From Hansfordia pulvinata (lineage: Eukaryota > Ascomycota > Sordariomycetes > Xylariales), in the NCBI GenBank assembly GCA_006538405.1, contig BJKQ01000003.1, forward strand, positions 2,046,001-2,110,000: 64,000 nucleotides of DNA. The letters run 5' to 3'. Positions within the stretch are counted from its first letter, which is position 1, and each line of letters opens with the position of its first letter. The notes under the pieces were generated by a model. It was given only the letters and a program-made list of their open reading frames with translations. It searched no databases and was not told where the DNA came from. Positions 43,531 through 54,350 of this stretch are shown here, one piece after another. The translations under genes were made by a program, and so were the position numbers.

Positions 43531-44195
43531 TTATTCGTCATCGTCGTCAGCCTCGTCGTTAACGACGTTGAAGAACTTGAGCTCGTAGACACCACGCGAG
43601 GTGGAGACGACGCGCAGCCAGTCACGGAGCTGCATCTTCTTGAGGAACTTCTTGGTCCTAGAGGAGGAAGAGGTTTCATGTCAGCAATCAACCCAACATC
43701 GCAAGTCATGTTATGGAACCAGATGCCTGGAAGGTGAAGATTACTCACAGGTACTTGATGTATCTGCCAGAGAGGTCGTTCTGGGCGGTGATCTCAACCT
43801 TGCCCTCGCCAACCTGCTGGATGGTGATGTTGTCACCGAGGTTGCCAACACGGCCGTCGACCTTGATCTTGTCCTGCAGGAACTTCTCGAAGGCGCTGGT
43901 GTCGAAGATCTTGTCGCTGGCGGGCTGCGAAGCGTTGACCACGAACTGCAGAGTCGGGGGTTAGCGCGTGCTGCACGGTTTAGAGGACGTCGTGTCGTGC
44001 TTCAGAACTTACCTTCTTGGTCTGCTTGCCAGCCTTACCGGCCTTCTTCTGCTGTTGGAAACATTGACCTTAGCCTACTGCATCACGCCATGATCTCGCT
44101 GAGCAGCCGTTACCCTAGCCCGGGCACAGGCGCAGAGACTGGGCCAGCAGCAAAGCGATGTGGTGTCATGTTGTACATACTGTCTGGGGAGCCAT
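43531..44195 (-). CDS. RPL22: 60S ribosomal protein eL22
   Basis: Four exons, 44195..44181, 44051..44013, 43945..43749 and 43657..43531, encode 125 aa, the normal length. Introns of 129, 67 and 91 bp have donors GTATGT, GTAAGT and GTGAGT. Exon 1 codes only MAPQT; exon 2 is the Lys/Gly-rich segment QKKAGKAGKQTKK. The body reads FVVNASQPASDKIFDTSAFE, IKVDGRVGNLGDNITI, GKVEITAQNDLSGRYIKYLT and KKFLKKMQLRDWLRVVSTSR, with an acidic tail (EADDDDE). All are hallmarks of eL22 from fungi to animals. Three introns crowded into the 5' half are typical of fungal ribosomal protein genes. Confidence 0.97.
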
Positions 44196-46069
44196 TGTGG
44201 AGGTTTGGTGGTGTGTCGTGAGAACGCAAAGAAGTTAAATCCTGCGCCTAGGTCGGAGTGAGGTTGAGGGTGATGGGTAGTGGTTGAACTTATCGTGGCG
44301 GATAGTGGGTTGGTTGGGTCGGGTCAAGCCTGCATGGCTGCTCCAAAAGTTCGCGCAATTTTGAGCCACAGGTGCTTTTCGCGCCCCTGGTCTTTTTGGT
44401 GTATCAGTGTCGGGCTGGTGGGTCCGTACCTCCGATAGGGCTTGAGGGGCACAGGGGCACGTAGGGGCACCGTTCCCGCCTAATGCGGCATTACGAGTTA
44501 GGTACGAGTCTCTCTCCAACGACAGGACAGAGTCCCAGCTGTCAGATAAGCCGACAGCTGTTCACCTGCTTCGACACCACCGGAATCGTCCCGCTTTTGC
44601 GCCGGTAGCCCCCCGGGCCGCGCTCAACACGTTGACCCGGGGCACGGAGCGCGCTCCGTACCTTTATTGTATGGCAGCCCTCCGTTGGAAGATGATCGTC
44701 GTTAATAGCCAGCAAAATATCTTTTCGTTTGCACGCTCATAGCCTAAGCAATGTGAGTACCCAGACCCCTCAGTGGCACCTCAAGCTACAGTTGAGCGAT
44801 GCTCTTCACAACCAGGTAGGTATTGCCAATAGCCCCTATCGGGCGCCCAACACGCGGATATGCCCCCTTCCGGCGAGTTCGGCTGCACAAGCATCTGCAT
44901 CTCTGAGGGGCTGGCAAGACATGGGCCTCGCAGTGATGGCGCTAGAACGTATTCAGATGTTTGCACGTCTGCAGCAGGACGTATACACCGTCATTACTCT
45001 TGGATGCGTCGAAAAATGCTGCCTTGCTGTGCTTTCCAGGCTTTACGAGTACACCAGCACGGCGACGCCAGCGGAGAGGCATGGAATGTTGGTGGGAGCT
45101 GGAATAGAGACTTGCCAAGGAGGCGGGCGTACGAGTGGGTGTGCGAAGTGAACAGGATCCCCACCAGGCTCTCCACCCGAGGACCCCTGCAGACCTCGGC
45201 TTCTCTCTCCAGACAGCGAGGCATTGAACACGACGTCAAAGGCGGCAACGGCGATCTCCAAGGATGCTGACGAATGACAGGTTGAGAGCTACCCCGAGTA
45301 ACCGTTTTCGGGCTGGCAGGCCTCAGCAGCGCGTCAGCACCTGCATTGCGGTTATACATTATACTCATGCGGGATTGCCGGTCGGTCGAGCAAGAAAGCC
45401 GCAGGTTGTGCGCCTCCCTGTCGGCTCTTTACTCGTACTGGGCTTGGGCGAGATTGGATTACCCCGTGCCCCGTCGACGGATGGTAGAAGCCTCCAACAA
45501 TCAAGCCATCTGCCCCTCGGAAGGCCAATCTCGCCGGTGGCCCGCGGGCCCACTCTTGGCCGAGTCAAAGCACTCGCCAGCTCCGAGGCTCTTTCCTGTT
45601 CCTAGGCCTTGTTCATGGGGCAGGCACAAGGCGGGGAGGAGATCCGTGCCATCAATCGCATTCATCAACCGGGCAGGTACTACTAGCCCTGGATCATCTC
45701 AACGTATACTCCGTACCACCTATTTAGCGGTCTTCTCCTCCACGCGTCGGCATCGGCGCATGGCTTCAGTCTGACAAGTCTCGACTTCGACCGCCCTAAA
45801 TACACAGCAGCCATTTTCTGAGATTCGACTACGAGTACAGCCACGAGACGAAAGGGAGTCGTCATCCACGCGCGCGACGAACCCCGGTCCCCGTACCGAA
45901 TCGACTGCTCACTACCTACCGCCATCTGACTGCGTACGAGTCCCGTTGCCGGGTTATCCTCCTTGTCCCGCGCGTGTTGCTTGTCTCTTGTCTTCGCAGA
46001 CTCCGTCGCGTCTTCTCTCCTTCTATCTTGCCGCGCTTCGCCCCGTCCGCGTCATTACGTCATTTCAAA
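44196..46069. other. Divergent promoter region, 1.9 kb, eL22 / aldehyde dehydrogenase
   Basis: Has TACGAGTA octamers at 45044, 45430 and 45830. The last 120 bp before the dehydrogenase ATG are C/T-rich like a 5' leader. No gene is supported. Confidence 0.5.
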
Positions 46070-47784
46070 ATGGCGTCCGACAGCAAGATCGCGCCCTTTG
46101 AGCACACGCCGATGGACGGCATCGCCGCCGACTATGCCAAAGTCCAGGCCGCCTTCAAGTCCTTCAAGACCAGAGATGTGGAATGGCGCCTGAAGCAGCT
46201 GCGCAAACTATGGTGGGCTCTCAAGGACTACACGCCGCAGATCCAAGCCGCTCTCAAGCACGACCTGCACAAGCCCCCGGAGGATGCCCGCATGTCCGAG
46301 ATTGACTTCACCACGGGGGATCTGAGCAACACAATCAAGAAGCTCAAGGCATGGGCCAAGCCCGACACTGACCTCGACTACCCCATCACCTTTTCCGCCA
46401 CCAAGCCACATGTCAGGAAGGAGCCCATTGGCACTGTGCTCATCATTGGCCCCTACAACTTCCCCCTGATGCTCTGCCTCTCTCCTCTCATCGGCGCCAT
46501 CGCCGCTGGCTGCACAGCTATCATCAAGCCATCGGAGGGCGCGCCCGCCACCGCCATGGTGGTGCAGGAGATGGTGGAGAAGTACCTCGACAACTCAGCC
46601 TTCAAGGTGGTCCAGGGCGCCATACCTGAGACCACGGCTCTCCTCGACCTGAAATGGGACAAGATCTTCTACACAGGAAGCCCGGGCGTCGCGCGAATCA
46701 TCTACAAGGCGGCTGCGAAGAACTTGACGCCTGTCGTTCTCGAGCTTGGCGGCAGGAACCCTGCATTCATCTCCCGCTCTAGCAATCTTGCCCTAGCAGC
46801 CCGACGTCTTCTCTGGGGAAAGACCATCAATGCCGGGCAGGTCTGCCTTTCTCACAACTACGTCCTGGTAGAGAGGGAAGTGGTGGACGACTTTATCAAG
46901 TGGGTCAACGTGGCTTACAACGAGTTCTTCCCCAAAGGCCCTCGGGACAGCGAGGAGTACGCGAGGATCATCAATGAGAGGCAGTTTGACAGGATCAAGA
47001 AGATGCTCGACGACACGCGCGGAAAGATTGTCATGGGCGGCGAGACGGACCGGGACAACCTCTTCATTGCCCCGACAGCCGTCCTTGTCGACTCGGCAGA
47101 CGATCCCATGATGCAGCAGGAATCGTTCGGCCCGGTCTGGTCCATCCTGCCCTACGACAACCTCGAAAACGCCATCAAGACGGCTAACGATGTTGATCCC
47201 ACCCCCTTGTCGCTTTTCACATTTGGAGACAAGGCGGAGAATGAGAAGAGTTGGTAACCCCTGCCCTCACATGATGAAGTGGCTGCTAACTACGAGCCCT
47301 CACAGTCTTGAACTCAGTCACCTCGGGTGGTGCCACGATCAACGACTCGTTTATGCACGCTTCTGTTCCGACTCTTCCATTCGGCGGAGTGGGTGAGTCG
47401 GGCACTGGCGCCTACCACGGCAAGCTGTCTTATGAGACGTTCACACACCGCCGCACGGTGGTTGAGGTGCCTGGATGGATGGACAAGCTCATGCGGGCGC
47501 GGTATCTGCCATACGACCAAGCCCAGCTGGCACGCTTCCAGTGGATGAACAGCACCAAGCCCGACTTTGATCGGGAAGGAAACCAGATCCAGGGCCTTTC
47601 CTACTGGGCTTGGATGCTATTTGGGCTCGGGGGGCCGTCCGCTAAAGGTGCGTTGCTTCGTTGGTTGGTGATCGCTTCGGGCATCTTCTTCTACTCGACA
47701 TACGGTGCCCAATTGAGTCAGTGGAGGGGTGCCCAGGATCTACTGGCTCTTCTGCGGTCATATCTCCCGAAGATCCAGGCCTAA
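46070..47784 (+). CDS. Fatty-aldehyde-type NAD(P) aldehyde dehydrogenase with C-terminal membrane anchor
   Basis: Exons 46070..47249 and 47306..47784 encode 552 aa. The 56 bp intron has a weak donor (GTTGGT), a CTAAC branch site and acceptor CACAG; the join reads ENEKILNSVTSGGATIND. Catalytic residues of the ALDH superfamily are in place: Asn130 (GPYNFP), Glu225 (LELGGRNP) and Cys259 (NAGQVCLS). The cofactor loop is FYTGSPGVAR and the C-terminal block is LPFGGVGESGTGAYHGKLSY. A hydrophobic helix (WLVIASGIFFYSTYG) near the C terminus suggests tail anchoring, as in the class-3 fatty aldehyde dehydrogenases (human ALDH3A2, yeast Hfd1). These oxidise long-chain aldehydes to acids, including hexadecenal from sphingolipid breakdown. 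The membrane it sits in cannot be told from sequence. Confidence 0.94.
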
Positions 47785-48498
47785 ATACCTGTGAAGGAAA
47801 GTTCGGTTATTTGCAGGCAACACTGACACGTTGTGGTTGCCAAGGTTGAAATTTGACGTTCATCGATGCGTCTATGCATTCTGGCCGAGTTCCAACTTGG
47901 TCACTCTGATTGGCGGCTCAGCTGCTCGAGCGAGACCATGGGGAACTGTTTGAATGCATTCATTGGCGAGGATCTCCCTTCTTCTGACCCTCATGAAGTT
48001 GCTCTAGATCTGGGAATCATTGATGTCGTACGTCACGAAGGACATGAAGGGCACGAAGGGACCAGGCTGTGCGGCCTGTACACTCGGCCGGGTGAGGGTA
48101 TGATGTTCCACACTTAGGCCTCAGCTAGTCCAATAGCTATCACTTGGGGAGGGATCTTGTAATTCAGGGGTTTTACGCATGTCTACAGGAGACGATTTCA
48201 TGTCATTTCATATGTTCTGATACCAACCACGATCATACTGCCTAAGTGAACGACTTTCATTTCGACGTCGTACGTACTCATGATTGTCTGCCCGTATTTT
48301 GATGATGATTGCTCGGTCCCATAAATCACAAAGCTTTTATCTTGTCCTCATGTCCTATAATGCTGTAACCCGCATGTGCGCCCAAAGTGGTATCTTTCAC
48401 ATCATCCTCGTGCCGTCAGCTCCGCAGCCAACTATCCCGTGTGCCAGTCGTCCATCGGCAATCTGCGCCAGTTGCAAAGAAGAAAGAGGGCGGTGAGC
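47785..48498. other. Convergent intergenic region, 0.7 kb
   Basis: Lies between the dehydrogenase and Rrp4 stops. A short GAAGG(G/A)CA(T/C) repeat occurs near 48035-48060. No gene seen. Confidence 0.5.
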
Positions 48499-49725
48499 CT
48501 ATCTGCCAGCCAGGGAGTCGATCAGTCGGCGGCCACGGTCGCCGCCAAGGTAGAGGGTGTCGTCGCCATCGCCATCGGCGCGGGCCATCTCGACGGCCTC
48601 GTGGTAGGCGCGAGTAACGGTCTCCTCGTCGACACGCAGGCCGTGTTGAACCAAGGCCTCTATGGCACCGCGGACGCGGGACATCTCGCGCATGGTGGAG
48701 GGCGCAACGTCGTCGTTCTGACTCGAGTAGACGTTCAGCCCGACGCTGTCCTCGATGCGGGTGATTCCAGGGCCGCCTCCGCCTCCTCCTGTGGACGGGC
48801 CCGTCGTCTCGGCGGCGGCGCCCTCGCCCTCGACGTGGCGGCTGATCCAGATGTAGCCGTTGACGCCGAGCACGACGTCGACCCTGCCGCCGGACGACGA
48901 GGCGTCGTCGTTGGCCGAGACGTCGAGGACGAAGGCCTGGCGGCGGGCGCGGACGACGCCGCCGCCGCCGCCGGTGCCCGAGACCGCGACGAACAGGCCG
49001 TTGCGCAGCTTGCCGTACTTGAGGGAGCGGGTGTGGAGGACGGCGCCGCCGTCGCCGTAGAGCTGCTGGACCTCGGCGACGAGCAGGTCTCCCTCGGAGA
49101 AGAAGGTGCGGATCTGCAGCTCGTCCGACTCGGTGCGCCGGCGCTGGATGCCTCCGGGCAGGTTGATGGCGGACAGGGGCAGCTGGGCGAGCAGGGCGGC
49201 GCCGACGTCGACGCGCCACCGCTTCGCCTGGACCTCGACGATGCGCCCGACGACCAGGTCGCCAATCTCGGGCGTGTAGCGGGCGCGCAGCGGGCGCACC
49301 GACAGCAGCTTGTTGGTCTTGGCCAGGGTGCCGGCCACCGAGGACACGATGGCGCCGGCCCCGGGCTGCGCGTCGGCGTCGGCGGCGTTTGCGGGCGCCG
49401 TCGTCGTGTACGTGCCGTGCCCGCGCATCCACTGCGGGTCATCCGTGATGACCTCGCCCGGCGTGACGATGGCGTCGCGGCCGCTGCCGCTGCCGTTCCC
49501 GCCGCCGCCACCGCCGCTCCTCTGGGCCCTGGCCAGCGCGGACTGGGGCCCCATGGCGCCGCGCGAGTTCATGGACACGTCGCCGTCGAGGTCGACGCCG
49601 CCCTCCGAGTCGGACGAGTCGTCGGAGCCGCCGCCGCCATCGTGCTGGCGGGCCCTGGAGGCTGCGGCGGCGACGTGGGGGTTGTGGGAGGGCACGGGCT
49701 TCGGCTGTAATATCGTGATGGGCAT
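48499..49725 (-). CDS. RRP4: Exosome RNA-binding cap subunit Rrp4
   Basis: A single exon of 408 aa from ATG 49723-49725. The cap protein holds RNA at the entry of the nuclear and cytoplasmic exosome. The N-terminal domain includes [20 protein letters not shown] (residues 86-105) and the link [15 protein letters not shown]. An S1 domain follows ([20 protein letters not shown], then [16 protein letters not shown] and [18 protein letters not shown]). The KH region contains [14 protein letters not shown] and [14 protein letters not shown]. Compared with the 359 aa yeast protein it carries extra Gly/Ser/Asp-rich stretches near residues 30-85, after VAVSGTGG and before ITRIEDSVG. These are likely loops outside the fold. 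It is divergent with the peroxin gene. Confidence 0.94.
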   Translation of the reverse strand: MPITILQPKPVPSHNPHVAAAASRARQHDGGGGSDDSSDSEGGVDLDGDVSMNSRGAMGPQSALARAQRSGGGGGGNGSGSGRDAIVTPGEVITDDPQWMRGHGTYTTTAPANAADADAQPGAGAIVSSVAGTLAKTNKLLSVRPLRARYTPEIGDLVVGRIVEVQAKRWRVDVGAALLAQLPLSAINLPGGIQRRRTESDELQIRTFFSEGDLLVAEVQQLYGDGGAVLHTRSLKYGKLRNGLFVAVSGTGGGGGVVRARRQAFVLDVSANDDASSSGGRVDVVLGVNGYIWISRHVEGEGAAAETTGPSTGGGGGGPGITRIEDSVGLNVYSSQNDDVAPSTMREMSRVRGAIEALVQHGLRVDEETVTRAYHEAVEMARADGDGDDTLYLGGDRGRRLIDSLAGR

Positions 49726-50547
49726 TGCGGCTGTCGAATCGGTGTGGGTGTCGATCGGTTCTCCGAGTCGGCGGGAAGGGAGAAGGTTGCGAGAGGGGGT
49801 TCGCGGCAGGGGGAGGGGCGGGTAGGGGCCGGCGATTGTCGTCGTCGCCGTCGTCGCGTGGGCTTGGGATATTTGCCCGTTATCAGTGACGGCGACGGAT
49901 AAGCTTGCTACCTATTGGTGTACGGTTTCGTCGATGTTCCGCGGGATGAGTTTGACAGGTGATGGCGATAACGGAGTCATGACGGAGCGATGGAAGTACG
50001 AGTACGAACACAGGTGGTACGAATAGATACCACGCCAGGCCCAGCCGTGCAGTGAATGGATGGCTTCCGTTCCTTTAGCTGCCCCGCCATTGCAGGTACC
50101 CGCGTGCCCGCCTTGCCAGATTTGCACGACACCGTTACCTCGGCTGCTGCTACCGTATCTTGAACGGCGGCCGGGGTACAACTCGCCGTGAGCGTCTGCG
50201 GGTTGGGAGGAGGCATGTGACGTGACGTCGGCGCGGACTAGCCGAGCCGGTCTTCACCTACGACCACGAGGTCGAACAGCGACCCGAAAGACCTCGTCAG
50301 CAACCTCTGTCAACATCGTAAGCCAAGAATACACGCCCAACGATTGCTTCCCCATCTGCGCCGCTGTGCCCACCCTCGTCCGCTGCCATCGCGTCCTCTC
50401 GACTCTCATTACGTCATCTCCCTAGGCGCCTCTGCCGCGATACGATGATGCTGGTTTAATCAGCCCAACTCAATACTTCACGGGCCACGCGCGATCGTCG
50501 AAAGCTGCAGGAGCCCAGCATTCGCGTTAGCTTGCCTGTCGCCCACC
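49726..50547. other. Divergent promoter region, 0.8 kb, Rrp4 / peroxin
   Basis: Contains a TACGAGTA octamer at 49997. No gene is supported. Confidence 0.5.
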
Positions 50548-52113
50548 ATGGCCGGCGCCGCAGACGGCGTCGAGCCGGACGTCTTCGTCAATCGCGACGA
50601 CCCCATCCCCACCATCATCCTCGACCGTCCTCGCACCCCCTCGCCCACGCCCTCGTCCCACAAGCGCAAACCCTCTGCCGGCCACGACGAGGATCATTCC
50701 GACTCCGAAGCTCCGTCTGCTCGCAAAGGCTTCCGCCACCGCTTCTCCGCCTTCAAAGACAAGGCCAATATCCAGGATCGCCTGGTCGAGAAACTGCTGC
50801 AGCAGGTCATCCCTGCCGACGATGACGCTGCCCAACCCGACCAGGGCGACGGCGCCGGCGGCACGCCCGGCTCTCTGCCCGGCGTCACCACTCAGAAGCC
50901 GAACTTCAACATCACCACCATGTCCAACAACTTCCGCCGCTTCAACGCTCGCATCGGCGTCGTCTTTGTCTTCCAGGCCCGCGTTAACCGCCTGCTCGCC
51001 TGGCGCCGTCCCACCCACACCCTGTCGTTTCTCGCCGTCTACACGTTTGCCTGTCTCGACCCATATCTGCTTCCCATTCTTCCCCTCGCCATCCTCCTCA
51101 TATCTATCCTGATCCCGAGCTTTGTCGCCCGCCACCCAGAACCCGAGATCAGCTTGTCCAGCGAGCAGGCCATTGGCTACTCTCCCCACGGCCCGCCCAT
51201 AGCCCCCGCTGTCACGGTCAAGCCGGTCAAGGAGCTCAGCCGGGACTTTTTCCGGAACATGCGCGACCTCCAGAACAGCATGGAGGACTTCAGCCAGCTT
51301 CACGACGCGCTGGTCGCTCTTGTCGTCCCGCGGACGAACTTCAGCAACGAGGCGCAGAGCACCGCGCTCTTTGCGGTCCTTTTCGGCGCCTGTCTCTTCA
51401 TGAGCATCGCCGCAAACATCCTGCCCTGGAGGCTGATATTCCTTGCTATCGGATGGGCCATAACCTGCCTTGGCCATCCCGCGGTGCAGAGGCACATTGA
51501 CGGTGCCCACAAGAAGCACCTGCGACCTCAGGGCGACCTGGCGCGCGGCTGGCTAGAGGAATGGGTTGACAACGACGTCATCCTCGACGCTGCCCCCGAG
51601 ACGCAGGAGGTCGAGATCTTCGAGCTGCAGCGCCTGTCGGGCGCCGGCGAGTGGGAGCCCTGGCTGTTCAGCGCGTCGCCGTACGATCCGCTATCGGCGG
51701 CGCGCATCGCCGGTGACCGACCGGTCGGCTCGCGCTTCTTCGAGGATGTGCTGCCGCCGCCCGGCTGGGAGTGGAGCGAGAAGAAGTGGGCGCTCGACCT
51801 ATGGAGCCGCGAGTGGGTCGAGGAGCGCATCATCACGGGCGTCGAGATCGAGACGGAGGGCGAGCGCTGGGTATACGACATTGTCGACGAGAATGCGCCG
51901 CGCCACCGCGTGGGCGTCGCCAACGACGACCAGGACTCCGCTGCTGCGCGCGGGGAGTCGGCGGCGGCAGCCTCTGCCAAGGGCAAGGGCAGGGCTGTCG
52001 GTCCGAGCTGGGAGGAGGGCGAGGACGCCGAAGCACGGAGAGGCGACTGGAGGCGCAGGAGGTGGGTTCGCTTGGTGAAGCGGAAGAGTATCACCGCTGA
52101 GCAGCAGGCGTGA
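50548..52113 (+). CDS. Peroxisomal membrane peroxin, Pex24p/DysF family (Pex28-Pex32 group)
   Basis: A single exon of 521 aa from ATG 50548 (CCACCATGG context). An N-terminal Ser/Pro-rich tail ends in the helix RHRFSAFKDKANIQDRLVEK. The Pex24p membrane domain has hydrophobic segments at about 158-193 and 272-308 and the family blocks FNITTMSNNFRRFNARIGVV and WRRPTHTLSFLAVYTFACLD. The C-terminal third is a dysferlin (DysF) domain: EIFELQRLSGAGEWEPWLFS, then FFEDVLPPPGWEWSEKKWAL and ERWVYDIVDE, with the usual Trp pattern. In yeasts these proteins sit in the ER and at ER-peroxisome contacts and set peroxisome number and size. Which paralogue this is cannot be fixed without a tree. The tail is basic and low-complexity. 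Confidence 0.92.
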   Translation: MAGAADGVEPDVFVNRDDPIPTIILDRPRTPSPTPSSHKRKPSAGHDEDHSDSEAPSARKGFRHRFSAFKDKANIQDRLVEKLLQQVIPADDDAAQPDQGDGAGGTPGSLPGVTTQKPNFNITTMSNNFRRFNARIGVVFVFQARVNRLLAWRRPTHTLSFLAVYTFACLDPYLLPILPLAILLISILIPSFVARHPEPEISLSSEQAIGYSPHGPPIAPAVTVKPVKELSRDFFRNMRDLQNSMEDFSQLHDALVALVVPRTNFSNEAQSTALFAVLFGACLFMSIAANILPWRLIFLAIGWAITCLGHPAVQRHIDGAHKKHLRPQGDLARGWLEEWVDNDVILDAAPETQEVEIFELQRLSGAGEWEPWLFSASPYDPLSAARIAGDRPVGSRFFEDVLPPPGWEWSEKKWALDLWSREWVEERIITGVEIETEGERWVYDIVDENAPRHRVGVANDDQDSAAARGESAAAASAKGKGRAVGPSWEEGEDAEARRGDWRRRRWVRLVKRKSITAEQQA

Positions 52114-54080
52114 GATAGACAAATCAAAGATCACGAATGAACGAGTAAGCCGAAAGGTCCCAAAAAATACTATGACACGGCCGCGTTTACGAGAGCTCTG
52201 TAATTGGCTGTTCCTCTAGTAATGGTATCCGCCTCTGTACTGACTCCTGAGTCTATCGCGTCGTGTTGTTGACAGCAATATCGGTCTCTGCAATTAACAA
52301 ACCTTGGCCACGACATGGACCATGAAGTCAAAAAGGGGCATTGGTTATCCATCAGTGGAGTCCAGTACCCAGGCTCCGAGAAGAGCCGCGGCCAAAAATC
52401 TGAATCATATCAAGTCGCTGGCCATGATGGCGAGCCGGGGGACAACCTCGGTGCCGCACGCGTTCATTCTGCGCCGCTCTCTAGGGTCGGTCGGTCAGTC
52501 AGTTGTGTCGTATGCCAACTGCCAAGCCAATTCATGCCAGCTCGGGAGAGCCCTCAGGGCCGGCGGCCACTCAGCACATCTTCTTGGGTCGCCCACCTGA
52601 ACCTCCCAGCGTGTGCTAGAGTGCCAGCGCCAACTAGCAAGCAGATCTGGCTGTGTCTCTACTAATGGGTGATTCAATTCTACAGCGCCTTCATATAAGT
52701 TTGTGCACTACAAAGCTGCCAATGGAAAACCGCTAAGCTTGAGTAAAATCGCCCAATCTGTGAGGCCTATCAAAAAGAGAGGAGGGAAAAAGGATACCAT
52801 GATTGTCCTACTCGCAAAAATAGACAAGACCCTTCTGCCGTGGAATGCAATCATGGAGATGCCACTCCTGTGTCATGTGTCAGAAGCAGACAGTGTCTCG
52901 CTCCACAGAAACTGGCACATGGATCGCACTCAGGGCTGGGTGTGAGACCATCGTGGTGGGAGCGATTCTGGCACCGAAGAATGCCGAGCATGGCCATTGT
53001 GACCCGCAACAACATGGAGAAGCACCTGCATACCGGCCGTCTTGACCTCGAATGGGGAGACGATTCCGAAAGACGAACCTCTTCACAGGACAATAAACAA
53101 CTCCCCTCGTGCTGAACCGAGGCACGACCGGCGCAACCCGGCGATCAGCAACTTGGGACCACCCAAAACATGAAATAAATGAAAAGTGAAAACAAGGTAC
53201 GACTGGTATGAGACGCACTCCAGTCTCGGGGAAGCATCGCGAGAAGTGACGATCCATGGAGTTGGAGCCTTGGCATGACATGCCCCAAGTCCGCATGATA
53301 ACATCTGGCAACAGCCTACGTAGGATACAGACTACAGGGTACAGGATACCGGGGGGAGGGCGGCACCTGGCTCGCATGCGATGAGATTTGGCGGTCGACT
53401 AGATATCTCGTGTCGTGAGCCTCGAGAGCCAGCGTCCCTCCTTGTCCTATTCCCCCTCAACAGAGAGGCAAGCCATACATGCCTGTGCATCCTAGAGCTG
53501 CGCGAATTATCCCTTCTTTTCGCCTGCCCATCGCATCGCATCGCACCGCGTAGTCGCGAGGCTCACGAAATTGCACTTTCTCGTATCACGGCAGGCATCG
53601 AAATTTGCCTCGCATCCCCCCCTCAGGCCTCTCGTTGAAGCGACCTTGACAAGGCAGAAACATGCTGGACCAATCAACACGACATGCCGCTATGGGGCGA
53701 TCGGCGGCACATGTTTTGCTGGCTCCTCTTCAGCGCCCCCCCTCCCCCCTCCTGTTGCTCGATCCCCTACAAACCAGACTTACGAGCGCTCCGTAGGTAG
53801 TTTATAAGGCCAGGAAGAAGTCTGCCTGATCTGCAATCCGCCAGTTGGCTCTACGCCGGCACGTCCCGGGTTGGTGCTTACTACGCACCCACGTACCGCA
53901 CAGCTCGGCCAGCCGACGAGAAAGCGCGAGTCCTGCCGATCATTCAGCTCCCATCGAGGCTGTGCAAGAGTACTCGTGCGAGTATCCGCAGCCGTAGCTG
54001 TGCTGGCCAAACAACCCCACCCCCACCAACTAACAAGTCCCCGCGGGGATGCCCGCTTTTCGCTTGGCCCGCGCTGTAAA

Positions 54081-54098
54081 GAGAGAGAGAGAGAGAGA
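54081..54098. repeat. (GA)9 microsatellite
   Basis: Nine perfect GA units, 60 bp before the poly-A/poly-G block. Confidence 0.95.
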
Positions 54099-54159
54099 CG
54101 TGCCTACGGAATATCGAGGATAGACAGAATGGAAAACATTGAGAGGGCGAGGAAGAGTG

Positions 54160-54200
54160 AAAAAAAAAAAAAAATAAGGAGGGGGGGGGGGGGGGGGGGG
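54160..54200. repeat. A15 followed by G20 homopolymer block
   Basis: A15 at 54160-54174, then TAAGGA, then G20 at 54181-54200. Exact lengths of such runs are uncertain in any assembly. Confidence 0.9.
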
Positions 54201-54327
54201 AGCAGAGGAGGGGGCGGAAATGCGGCAAGGAGAAACCGCCTTGGACTCACGGAGAGCCCCTGACTTATTTACCCGACTTACTTACCTACCTACTTACTCA
54301 TACCCGCGGCCCATTGTATACTCAGAG

Positions 54328-54350
54328 GTGTGTGTGTGTGTGTGTGTGTG
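54328..54350. repeat. (GT)n microsatellite
   Basis: An uninterrupted GT tract of 23 bp. Confidence 0.95.

Noticed and set aside
45974..46069. In-frame Arg-rich N-terminal extension of the aldehyde dehydrogenase resembling a mitochondrial presequence
   Set aside because: The extension begins with GTG, and no upstream in-frame ATG was found. The ATG at 46070 has good context.
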